Assembly: GCA_004352715.1 (NCBI GenBank)
Contig: SCFE01000037.1
Span: forward strand, 1 to 44,033
Direction of reading: 5' to 3'
Length of the DNA stretch: 44,033 bases
Source of the DNA: Hofstenia miamia
Lineage: Eukaryota > Xenacoelomorpha > Acoela
Below the pieces are notes generated by a model that saw only the letters and a list, made by a program, of their open reading frames with translations, was not told the origin of the DNA and made no database searches. Shown one piece after another: positions 1 through 8,449 of this stretch. A program made the position numbers and the translations under genes. How positions within the stretch are numbered: position 1 is the first letter of the stretch; the number at the start of each line of letters is the position of its first letter.

Positions 1-913
1 GATCTTTTATGCTGGCTTTTTCAGTAGGCGGACTAGTATCACTCACATGTTGTTCCTTGCATGCTGGAATAACAACGGTGCTCACCAGATCAGGCAATGA
101 CTGGACATATCCTGTTTGAGGAGTGGCTCTGGTAGTTAATGTAGATACTTGCGTAAGAGCCGCCTGAGTGAAAGTAGGTTGACTGTGTGACGGACTAGTG
201 GAACAAGGTATAGAGGAAGACCCTTCAAACAAAGGAACAGCTGGAGTAGGTTGATTGACATCCACTAATTGAACTACCTGGCTGATGATCCTCTTGGCTA
301 GTTCATCCAAAGCTTCGTTTAATGCAGCATGAGTAACATATTCGTCATGTTGTTGAGACAACGCCTCCTCTTGGTGGTGCGAGTTGTTGATGGCACCCTT
401 CAACTCATGTATTTGTAATTCTAGCGCAATAGTTGACTCCAGCATCTGGCGCTCCATTCTTTGATAGGCCACATGTTGGGTATTGATTTCAGCCTGGAGA
501 GACTCTACTTGACGTTCACTCTCCATCCTAAGAGCTACCTGTTGTGACAAAGCTTCCTTCAAGTGCTCAATCTCCACAAGGTGCACATCAATCTGAGGCG
601 TAGACTGTTCATTACCACCAGCATAACTGCAAGGATGAAGGGGAATCAGAGGAGCATTTTGGGTGTTCAAGACATGACGTGGGTTTTGATGAAATGCTGG
701 ACTCATTACATTTGTATCACAATAAGAGAGAGTCAAGGCATCCTGATCCAACCTTTGTGTAATTGGAGTGGGAGAAGCAGGTCAAGAAAAAGTAAGTAAA
801 GATCCAATGGTGCAAGGAGTAATGTCCTGGTTACCAATGCTTGCACAGGGGATGCTCCTAATCAGAGAAGTCCCAAAAGTAGGAGAATAAACAACAGTAT
901 GATTAGAATCCAT
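1..913 (-). pseudogene. Gag-like protein of LTR retrotransposon, partial, one in-frame stop
   Basis: The minus-strand frame starts at ATG 913-911 (MDSNHTVVYSP...), reads 43 codons, meets one TGA at 784-782, and then stays open in the same frame for 260 codons to the window edge. Beyond the stop there is a Pro/Thr-rich start, a long charged Gln/Glu-rich helical stretch (about 590-260) with heptad-like spacing and the motif EALSQQ twice, then a Ser/Thr/Pro-rich tail. No CCHC knuckle or pol domain falls within the window. The position just downstream of an LTR and a candidate primer-binding site is the main reason for calling it Gag. By family knowledge Gag forms the particle that packages element RNA; the sequence itself shows only a coiled-coil-type protein. 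The stop could be a mutation, a readthrough codon or an assembly error. A further upstream start is possible but lacks an ATG. Because it is open-ended, simple ORF finders miss this frame. Confidence 0.6.
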
Positions 914-1339
914 TATAACTTTAGAGAATAAAACAATAATTTCTAGAACTGACAGTGGGGAGCACTTCCACACACATGAATGAAAAGCACACTAAAAGGG
1001 GTAACAGTGATTAACAGACCGAAAGGGGAGAAATGAACACAGCAGTACTTGGTAATAAATCCAATGTATAAAAGCACTAGTAAAAGTAAAACAAACAAGA
1101 AATTTAACAGTTGAAATCAGCCAAATAAGAAACACTAAAGGCTTCATCGCCATCCTTCAAGGGTGAGGAAGTTAATGAATACATTGATAGGTAACTTTCT
1201 CTGAAGTCTCACAGCGATCAGGGGAAACAACTATCCCAGCTGATATGCACCAAAACGAAAAACCAACTAACAACCAAACCATTAAAAGAAAACAACAAGA
1301 TTAAACAGTTATCACGTCAGCGTCCTGTCATGGTCTCCA
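914..1339 (-). other. Untranslated leader between LTR/PBS and Gag start
   Basis: About 430 bases lie between the inner LTR/PBS junction and the Gag ATG. No ORF of note is visible. It contains the inner copy of the duplicated primer-binding region and A-rich stretches. It reads as the 5' leader (packaging/UTR) of the minus-strand LTR retrotransposon; that role is inferred from position only. Confidence 0.4.
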
Positions 1340-1652
1340 TGTAGAATCGTGGGCTGGTAGGGAAACTTAACTAGAAACTTAATTGATCTCTGCAGAAGGT
1401 TTGAATAGGGTTTACAGTACAGCCAGTAAAAAGAATAACATAGAACTTTTCTTTGAGCCAACTAACAACCAAACCATCAAAAGAAAACAACAAGATTAAA
1501 TAGGTATCACGTCAGCGTCCTGTCAAGGTCGCCATGTAGAATCATTGGCTGGTAGGGAAATGTAACTAGAAACTTAATTGACTCCGCAGAAGGTTTGAAT
1601 AGCATTTACATAACAGCCACAATTCCGGAAAAAGGAATAACAAAGAATTTAT
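1263..1652 (-). repeat. 195-bp tandem duplication containing the LTR/PBS junction
   Basis: Two adjacent copies (1263-1457 and 1458-1652, offset 195) begin CCAACTAACAACCAAACCAT and stay clearly alignable with scattered substitutions. Each carries the same junction: the putative PBS followed on the plus strand by TGTAGAATC, at 1339/1340 and 1534/1535. So the last ~118 bp of the LTR, the PBS and part of the leader are present twice. The copies have diverged at several positions, including within the PBS, so this is not a very recent event or a simple assembly stutter. Confidence 0.8.
1517..1534 (-). promoter_or_regulatory. Candidate primer-binding site
   Basis: Immediately after the LTR end (...TCTACA) the minus strand reads TGGCGACCTTGACAGGAC. 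Starting with TGG directly at the LTR border is the hallmark of a PBS, complementary to the CCA end of a tRNA used to prime minus-strand DNA synthesis. I cannot name the tRNA with confidence. A second, diverged copy (TGGAGACCATGACAGGAC) lies at 1322-1339. Confidence 0.55.
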
Positions 1653-1976
1653 AACTTATAGATGTAACATTGGTAATTCTTCCAAGTAACAAAACTACTT
1701 TAGGTAAGATCCAAGATGACCAATTCCTATGGCTTCCAGCCAAAGTGGAACATCCAAAGTAAAGTGCTTAACCTATTGACTGGTGCTACCCTATTTGTCT
1801 CACTTGCTTAATTTCTATCTCACTTCAGAAAATACAAACTCTCATTTTCATTGTTATCTCTCAGCTCACTATTAAATAATCTGTAATTGCCAGATATTCA
1901 TGCTAGCCCATGGCATGGTATCATCACAGTGTTAGGTTTTATAAGTGCATGTACATGTTGAACTATGATAGAGAGA

Positions 1977-1982
1977 TTTATT
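1977..1982 (-). promoter_or_regulatory. Candidate LTR polyadenylation signal AATAAA
   Basis: AATAAA on the minus strand lies within the LTR, about 235 bp downstream of the TATA-like box and 440 bp before the LTR end, an order compatible with U3-R-U5. The motif is short and common in AT-rich DNA, so it is only suggestive. Confidence 0.3.
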
Positions 1983-2215
1983 ATTTCCTTATACATAACC
2001 GTATACATAACTTAATGAGTCCACAATTCATACTGGGTAATCAACAGACCCCCAGAAGCAACTTGTCGCCCCGTGCTAGTGAAAGCACTCCCGAATTGTT
2101 GCCGATCTTAAGCAATAAGTTTCATAAAGATAATAAATAAATAGAAAATACAACGGTAAAGACGGCAGTTGAGAGTAGATAAAATCTATTAAGCTATCAC
2201 TACATTTCTCTCAGG

Positions 2216-2222
2216 TTTTATA
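2216..2222 (-). promoter_or_regulatory. Candidate LTR TATA box
   Basis: TATAAAA on the minus strand inside the LTR, upstream (in element direction) of the AATAAA candidate. A second TATAAAA-like string occurs near 1936-1944. Position supports a U3 promoter, but the motif is common in AT-rich sequence. Confidence 0.3.
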
Positions 2223-2384
2223 CAAATGTTTAACTATTACCTGCCTTTGTTTACAACAATCAGATGTCAACATAGTTTAACATGATCAAATTCTTTTCCC
2301 TCGCAAAATTAAATTTGAGCAACAATAAGCACCATCGAGGGGACATAAAACTAGCAATAGCAACCTGAGATCGAAAATAGCTAC

Positions 2385-2392
2385 TGACGTCA
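2385..2392. promoter_or_regulatory. CRE-like palindrome TGACGTCA with adjacent half-site
   Basis: A perfect CRE/ATF consensus palindrome at 2385-2392 is followed 3 bp later by a second TGACGTA-type half-site (2396-2402). Both lie near the U3 start of the LTR and contain CpG. LTR enhancers commonly use such bZIP sites; use here is inference. Confidence 0.4.
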
Positions 2393-2459
2393 TAGTGACG
2401 TAGGAATACAAAGTAAATTTTAAAGAATAAAATCAACAAAATCCCTGAGCGACTCTACA

Positions 2460-2783
2460 GTAAATTTGAATCTAACAGTGGACAGAATTGATGAAGGTGC
2501 ATCAGTGTTGCAGTCTTTTAACTACTGTGAAATAACCAACCCCTCAATGCCATTGCCAAAATACGCTAAGAAAGGTGAATGCAGTGCCAGTACATTATCA
2601 AGTAACCCTGAGGCACAAGCCAAAACTAAGACTGACATGAATTCAGTCCATTGCAGAAACTGTGGAATGAAGGGCCATTATAAGAGAGACTGTAAAAAGA
2701 AAATTCTGGTTTTATACAATGGAAAAGGATACTTGATCAAGAGTGAAGCTGAAAAGGTGGAAGAAATGGAGACTTCAAACTAA
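2460..2783 (+). pseudogene. Ty3/gypsy Gag C-terminus with CCHC zinc knuckle
   Basis: The frame is open from the LTR border at 2460 to a stop at 2781-2783. It encodes one canonical CX2CX4HX4C knuckle, CRNCGMKGHYKRDC (about 2652-2693), flanked by Lys-rich sequence, as in retroviral-type nucleocapsid domains that bind the element's RNA. There is no start codon because the younger LTR element interrupts the gene at 2459/2460; the N-terminal part should lie left of that insertion, outside the window. Downstream, in line with gypsy gene order, come protease, RT and RNase H remnants on the same strand. Confidence 0.75.
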
Positions 2784-3340
2784 TAGGAGTTCCAACTCTC
2801 AAAAAACCAGCAGCTGAGGACATTTTAATGTTAACTCATATGCACTATAAGAATGTAATACCAGTAATCATAAGTTGAATGATTATCTATGAAGCCATTG
2901 ACACAAGTGCATTGTTTCTAAAATAGCTGATCCGCCATTTGGGTTTTGAATGGGACAGGATTAAGATGACGAACACATGATTAATTGATGAATCCAGTGG
3001 TTATATCATGAATAAAGTGCAAATGAAGAGCATTAAATTTAGAGTAGAGGATGAGTAGTTTGCACATGATTTTGTTATTTTGGATACATGAATCAACTGT
3101 TTACCCTATGGCAACATCCTTGGTGGAGACTTTTTAGAGAAAACTAAATGCATGATAGACTGCAGAAATAGAACCATTACATTAAATGAGAGAGTTTTGT
3201 CCCAACCTTTTGAGAAATTAGCAAGTAAAAACATATAATTGACCCCAGTGCAAGATGTGAAGCTGGAGCCCCAACACTGGCAAATGGTGGAACTCCAGTG
3301 TGAAAATGTAAGTGAAGGAGACATCCTGATCTAAAATTAT
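2784..3340 (+). pseudogene. Ty3/gypsy aspartic protease remnant
   Basis: Reading on in the Gag frame gives the retropepsin landmarks AIDTSAL (2897-2917; family D-T/S-G-A active site) and, about 70 codons later, GNILGGDFLEK (about 3109-3141; family ILGxDFL flap/C-terminal motif). At least four in-frame stops interrupt it, and the third active-site residue is S-A rather than G-A, so it cannot be functional. In family members this dimeric protease matures the Gag-Pol polyprotein. Its place between knuckle and RT confirms the gypsy order. Confidence 0.7.
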
Positions 3341-3549
3341 ATGGCTATAAATACAATACATTTATTAATGAATGCAAATGTATCTACAATATCAGAAGAC
3401 AGTACATGTACCATAATCATCAATAATTTGGATTGACATTTAGCATTTAAGAAAGGCAAGGTTACAATCACAGAAACTCCAAATAATACCAACAGTAATG
3501 CTTCTTTATTGACTGAGATTAAGAAATTAAGAAGAAGAATCATCAACAG

Positions 3550-4440
3550 TTGGAAGAACCACCACCCATGTTGGACGAAACAGTGTATAACCACTTAGAG
3601 TCATGCAAGTTAGAGGGATTAAGGGTTGCTCTAGAGGAAAACAAGAAGATATTCAACTATGGCATGGTGAGTGTAGGGAAGGCAGTAGGAGAGATGCACA
3701 GTATTGAGACACTGTTGGACAAATCTATAAGACTGATGGTAAGAAGAGTCCTGTAGTGCCAGAATACACACTATGAATATACATTACAAGAATTAATAGA
3801 TAATAAAATAATGCAACAAAGTAAAATCCCCCTATGTGGCCCCTACAGTCTTCATGCAACAAGGGAACAAATTTGGGTTTGTATGGATTATAGGAAACCA
3901 AAAGACCCTTATCCCCTGCCTTGCATCAAAGATTTACTATATGAAGCTAGTAAGTTTAAGTACTTTTCTTACCCAGAACTTTGTAAGACCTATTGGCAGG
4001 TCTCCATGAATTTGCAAGATGATGAAAAAATGGCATTCATTATGCCTCATGGTCTTTTTTAGTGGTATTTCATGCCCTTTGGGTTGTTTAATGCTCCAGC
4101 CACATTTCAGCAATACATTATGAGAGTGTTATAAGGTAGAAACCACAGTCTAGAACTTAGAGTTACTGCATATATTGATGATATTGTGATAGCAAGTCAC
4201 ACAGTAACAGATAATCTGGATAAGCTTTCATAAACAGGGGTAAAAGTAAATGGCAATAGATGTTCAATATTGAGAATGGAGGTAACCTTCATGGAAAGAG
4301 TAATTAAGCAGGTGTTAAATACCATTGAGAACAACACAACAGATTTGATTGCTTAAATAAAGGCACCACAAACAAAAAAAGACATTCAGAAGATAATGGG
4401 GCTCCTGAATTACTATGGGTCATTTATTCCAAACCATGTA
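3550..4440 (+). pseudogene. Ty3/gypsy reverse transcriptase remnant
   Basis: Segments 3550-3756, 3811-4062 and 4063-4230 give RT motifs in order: VCMDYRKPKDPYPLP (fingers), KYFSYPELCKTYWQV, KMAFIMPHGLF, then after an in-frame TAG MPFGLFNAPATFQQ (motif B region) and the catalytic AYIDDIVIAS with YIDD at 4171-4182. Further stops and small gaps follow; the thumb motif DIQKIMGLLNYYGSFIP is recognisable near 4380-4430. Closest to Ty3/gypsy (Metaviridae-type) RT. The catalytic Asp pair survives but the gene carries several nonsense changes, so it is an old dead copy. The domain is almost free of CpG. Confidence 0.85.
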
Positions 4441-4499
4441 GGATAAATGAAGCTGATTTTGAAATTTCTGAGAGGATGAGCTGGGAGTTATAACAGAGG

Positions 4500-4780
4500 A
4501 TTTAAAAAAGGTACCATCATTAAATACTTCAAATTTTAACTTGCCATTTGTAGTTTATTGCAATACTAGCACTGTAGTGATTGGTGCAACCATTAGTTAA
4601 ATTTAGAATGGGAAAGAATTGCATAAAAGTGAGGTGAATTACTGGTTCACAAACCTAGAGATGCTAACACTAGTAGAAAGTATGAAAAAATTTTTATTAG
4701 AAAGAAATTTCACCATTTGGACAGATGTAGCATCTTCTTCCAGGCCTTTTTCACATTTAACAAATCTGTAAATTTGGTAC
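4500..4780 (+). pseudogene. Ty3/gypsy RNase H, N-terminal part, interrupted
   Basis: Recognisable as NLPFVVYCNTSTVVIGATIS then, after two stops, NGKELHKSEVNYWFTNLEMLTLVESMKKFLLERNFTIWTD, matching the gypsy RNase H layout (PFxLxTDASxxGIGAVLxQ ... LLGRxFTIxTDH). The first catalytic Asp of TDAS is Asn here (CNTS). Homology stops soon after IWTDVAS and resumes at about 5855, so the domain is split by about 1.1 kb of family F repeat. RNase H degrades the RNA strand of the hybrid during reverse transcription; this copy is dead. Confidence 0.7.
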
Positions 4781-4789
4781 CTCATTTAA

Positions 4790-5855
4790 TTGGTGTGAAG
4801 AGATTTGACATTTAAATAAATTGATGGTTAATTACTTGTACTTTGATATTAACTTGAATATTAATTTAACTGTATTAAACTTCCAATCTCACTATTACTA
4901 TTTAGGTAGTTCCACATCCCTCAATCACCAATCTTCAGAGTGGGCATCTGCCAAATGCTGATCTCCTTATCACCAGGTAATCTCTCCCACAGCTTATGAT
5001 ATGAATATCAATCACTCACTTTACAGACAATTATTATGTGTTCCCTATTTAGTGGTGCTACTAATATTTGTGACACAATTTGACTTAACTCATTTGTGTT
5101 TAATGATAACAATGTAATTTTGATAAGTAAGCAAGTGAGGATTGACACTAGCTGGTTTGAAAAAAAAATATTTAAAATATAATGAATGGCTATCAGAGCA
5201 GCTTCCAATCCTACATGTACTACAAACATCCATATGGTGTATTTATCAGTCATTTATGGTGTTAATTTGGATCTAAAACAGATGTTAATAATTCTTTAAA
5301 TTTAGCTATAAACCCTTTCTCAAATTTGTTACTATATGTTAATCACAAACAATTGATAGCTAGTTAAGTGAGAGTTGAGAAAAACCCCTATTTGTATCAT
5401 ATTTGTAACCTAAATCCATTTTATGGTTGGGGGTGAAGATCCTAGAGTCATTCTTTTCATGGATTCCCAACCACTACAGAGCATGAATCAATAAGCTAGA
5501 CATTTGAATTAAATAATCAAACAATTAATAACCAAAGGATAGTAATTCTGAAAAATATATTTCATCAAATTCTGTTTCACATTGTAACTATTTATGCTAA
5601 ATTTGAAACAAGTAGCTGCAGGCTAAAAATTTGAATTCATGTAGATGTCATCTACATGTCCCAGCTAAAATTGACAAGGAGTGTATCATCATTTGATTTT
5701 TGTCTAAACATTTTGGTGACAGGCATTTGCCCTTACATGAAATCTAATCATTATTAATTACAAAAATCTTAATTAGCAAATCATTTTAATTATCTGATTG
5801 ATTCATTTATTTTCCTTTTCAATCTTAATCTCTTCTTGGCAGCAATCAGCATTAT
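4790..5855 (+). repeat. Unclassified repeat family F, copy 1, inside the gypsy RNase H
   Basis: No coding capacity. Shared landmarks with copies 2-4: a GTGGGCATCTGCC-type segment (4950), GAGAAAAACCCCT (5378), a GATCCTAGAGTC...CCACTAC block (about 5438-5475), and the terminal AATCTTAATCTCTTCTTG (5820-5837), in the same order and similar spacing. It separates two halves of the RNase H domain and therefore probably inserted there. It contains a near-perfect palindrome with 10-bp arms (CATGTAGATG-T-CATCTACATG, 5638-5658). Ends are approximate and no terminal repeats are obvious. It contains no CpG. Confidence 0.5.
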
Positions 5856-6145
5856 TTGAAGAATTATGCTACACAGATAACAGTGGCTTGTCATGGTTAA
5901 AAAAGTGTTCAGGAGATTGAAGTAGCATCATTGCAAAATGGATTGAATACCTCACAGACTTTAACTTTGAGATAAAGCCTAGAAATGGGACACTGCATGC
6001 TAATGCTGATTTGTGGATGGCCCTGACTAAGTACAAGAGAGATTTAAGGAAGCCTGAGGGGGAATTAAAGAAGTTTGAGTTCTTGTCAACAGTGCAGTGC
6101 AAACAACTATCAGAAATTAATGCCGACCAAGAGGGCTACATTTAC
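5856..6145 (+). pseudogene. Ty3/gypsy RNase H C-terminal part and connection
   Basis: The frame gives LCYTDNSGLSWLKKCSGD, a TGA, then SSIIAKWIEYLTDFNFEIKP and RNGTLHANADLWMALTK. This is the gypsy RNase H tail: TDHxxLxWL, RWxxxLxxFxFEIxxRxGxxHxNADALSR. It lies about 1.1 kb downstream of the N-terminal half in the same orientation. The overlap of TDVAS (upstream part) with TDNSG (here) could mark a target duplication or two fragments of separate copies. No integrase core follows. Confidence 0.75.
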
Positions 6146-6534
6146 CAAATTACTATTTTTCTGTTTGTTTACTGATATCTTACGGACAAGAACACTTCAC
6201 CTCTTGAGTCATCCTCTGTCTTGTTCCAACCACCCTCTTTGCAATCTGAAGCTGACCTGCCTGTCAGACATTCATGTCATGTACTCACAGAATTGAATTG
6301 AGCTTCCAGCCCTATAGAAACTGAGTCAGAACAAGTTGATGACCTCCATCACAGCTGTCTAACTCTCAGGTAGAAGCTTGCCAGTATATCAAACATTTAA
6401 ATCATGAACTTCATGTGTAGATCCTCTGTGAAAGTGGGCTCTGAGACTCCAACTATTCTTTAATACAGAAATTCCTTTTTAAAGATTGTGTTTAGCAGTT
6501 CAGCAAAACTATAAACCCTGAAGCGGAACCTACA
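6146..6534 (+). other. Downstream of RNase H; no integrase recognised
   Basis: In a gypsy element the integrase would follow here. I see only short, stop-ridden frames and no HHCC or DDE integrase motifs, so integrase is deleted or decayed beyond recognition by eye. Two CpGs (6124, 6182) interrupt the CpG desert. Confidence 0.4.
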
Positions 6535-7044
6535 ACATGATTGTCATCTGAAAATTCATTTGCCCCTAATGCTGTGCATGAAGACCTCATTGCATTAGAC
6601 CCTGGAGTAGTCTCCCATCAAGAATTTCATGAAGTTATGCAGGCTTTCAAGAGCCAAGTGTTTGATCTAATGTCTCACTTAACCCAGCAAATATCAGATA
6701 GCAAACTCAACATGTGCTAAATTGCTTGTCAGGCCAGTCCAAGTATGCAGTTTGCCAGCACCCAACCTACTTTGCCAAGCCCCTTAAGTTGTGCTCAACC
6801 AGCCACTGTTTCAATTACTAACCCAACTTATTTAACTTCATCTAACTCACCAGTCACTTTATCAACATTGTGTATGCTAGCCTCAGCCTCAATGAACACT
6901 GCACCTGTCATCAGCAGCACATCTCCAAGTAATGCTTGTCATTTTACCAGTTTCTTGAGCAGAAGGTTTCTCAAGATCCACATTTCTCTGACTCAATGCT
7001 CCCCCACAAGTCTACCATCAGTGGATACATCAATAAGCATGTAG
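6535..7044 (+). pseudogene. Gag-like fragment: short helical segment plus Ser/Thr/Pro-rich tail
   Basis: One frame, open apart from a TAA near 6718-6720, encodes a helical stretch (VHEDLIALDPGVVSHQEF... and EVMQAFKSQVFDLMSHLTQQ) followed from 6745 by about 99 residues rich in Ser, Thr and Pro. The design (helix then S/T/P tail) resembles the Gag-like protein at the left edge, but I see no direct sequence match and no knuckle. It follows the gypsy pol remnant on the same strand, unusual for a Gag, so it may be the start of a second broken element. No other domain is recognised. Confidence 0.35.
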
Positions 7045-7847
7045 TGCTTCCAAAGTCCTTTTACCATTTGTCAAATGTACTGCCAAATTAATTAATATGA
7101 AAATACTGCTTTTCAATGTTACAAATGATTTAACTAATAATAATCATGTGTGTACAATAAATATTTATTTCTAAAGTTAGTCTTAGTTCTTTCCTCTAAT
7201 TCTCTCCACTTGACCACATGATTGGTTTATGTTACCCTTTAGTGCTATGTTTTGTTTATACATTACCTGTTTTTCTATTTAAATACTTTGCTTTTGTTAA
7301 TAAACATTCAAAAGATTTTGCTCAACCCTTACTTCTTTTTGCATATGTAATATTCTTAAAATGCTTTTCTAAATTATCTGATTATTGCCAATGGTGCCTT
7401 GTTCAGGTACAGCTTTACAAGCTCATCACTATGGCACTTCAGCAAGTATAGGAATAGGGCTTTACACAACTGCTTGTCATTTGTTATGTTTTATATTTTA
7501 TTGCAGCACTTAAATTGCACAAGCTGAGGCCTGCACTGAGTTTAGGTATACTTAGCACATAGGGTACACTTTGCATTGAGGAACTTTTAGGGCTTCTCTC
7601 TCTCTTTATTTAAATTTGGGCTCTGTCTAAAATGACTCTTTCTACTAAGGTTCTCTGTTTCAGGTTGGCAAGTGTGGTCATGCACCCTTCCCTTACCTTA
7701 TCTCCTAGCTACCTTTAACATTTAGTAGGGATATGCTCATTTAGCTCTGGAGTCAGGCCATTAGTTATTGAGACACCAGCAAATCCTAGTGTTTATCTAT
7801 GCAGATTTTTATGCCAATGCCACACTAGATTAGTTGGAAGAATTGAC
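7045..7847. other. AT-rich interval without recognised genes
   Basis: Noncoding, with a short CT-rich tract (about 7590-7608) and no CpG. The 77-codon frame at 7218-7451 is hydrophobic, T-rich and shows no family features; I regard it as chance. Confidence 0.4.
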
Positions 7848-8400
7848 ATGCTTGGAAAAACATTGCCTATAATAGTCATAAACATCACTGGGACTTGTCA
7901 TTCAGATGCTCAAATATTCTCTGACACCTTAAGGAAATATATGTTGGGAACAACCAGCAAAACTAAGTATAAATTCTATGCAGCAGAAAGGGTAATGAAG
8001 AAGGTAAACTTGTCCACACAAAAATACACAGTGTACACAATGAATGACACAATCTTTCAAACTTGGGATGATGCATAGCCCCATGAGCTTGTACATTAAC
8101 ATTCATGAGATGTATGGAATGTTAACCAGAAATGAAAACAAGATAATGCCAATAAAATAATCAAACAAACTATAAGATCACCAGAGGAGAAGAAAATTTG
8201 CTAGGAACATTGGAAATTATGATGCAACCACATTTAAGAGAACTGCTAGAAGAAGCTAACATGGAAAATAAATTTGGGCCAATACCTCAACAACACCACA
8301 ATGGCATATAACCAAAGAAGAACACATATAGTGAAAGACAATGAAGAACCCCTACAGGTAGGAATAGTGTAGAATCATCACCCAGGCCAGGATGTGCATT
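7848..8400 (+). pseudogene. Unrecognised two-frame coding remnant
   Basis: Frame 7848-8078 encodes 76 residues of ordinary complexity (MLGKTLPIIVINITGTCHSD..., ending IFQTWDDA). A shifted frame continues with SLYINIHEMYGMLTRNENK (about 8085-8143), and another gives LEIMMQPHLRELLEEANMEN (about 8205-8270) followed by a Gln/His- and basic-rich stretch. Together they look like one frameshifted gene of about 180 residues, perhaps a Gag-like protein given the setting. I do not recognise the family. Confidence 0.25.
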
Positions 8401-8449
8401 AACAATGGTAATTTTCTTCTTTTTATTGCAGATTCCTGTTGCAGGGCAT

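Larger units (their letters stand above)
1535..2459 (-). mobile_element. 5' LTR of a minus-strand LTR retrotransposon (925 bp)
   Basis: On the plus strand the segment begins TGTAGAATC at 1535 and ends GACTCTACA at 2459. The ends form a 6-bp perfect terminal inverted repeat (TGTAGA/TCTACA), extending to 9 bp with one mismatch, with the canonical TG..CA. A PBS-like sequence abuts the 1535 side, which fixes the orientation as minus with the element body to the left. The 2459 side abuts the reading frame of an older gypsy Gag, so this is the insertion point; bases 2460-2464 (GTAAA) would be one copy of the target-site duplication. TATA-like and AATAAA motifs lie inside in the expected order. The partner 3' LTR would lie beyond the left edge. 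Confidence 0.75.

Noticed and set aside
563-799. 78-codon plus-strand ORF
   Set aside because: It is the antisense shadow of the Gag-like frame, which shows coherent coiled-coil and S/T/P-rich design on the minus strand.
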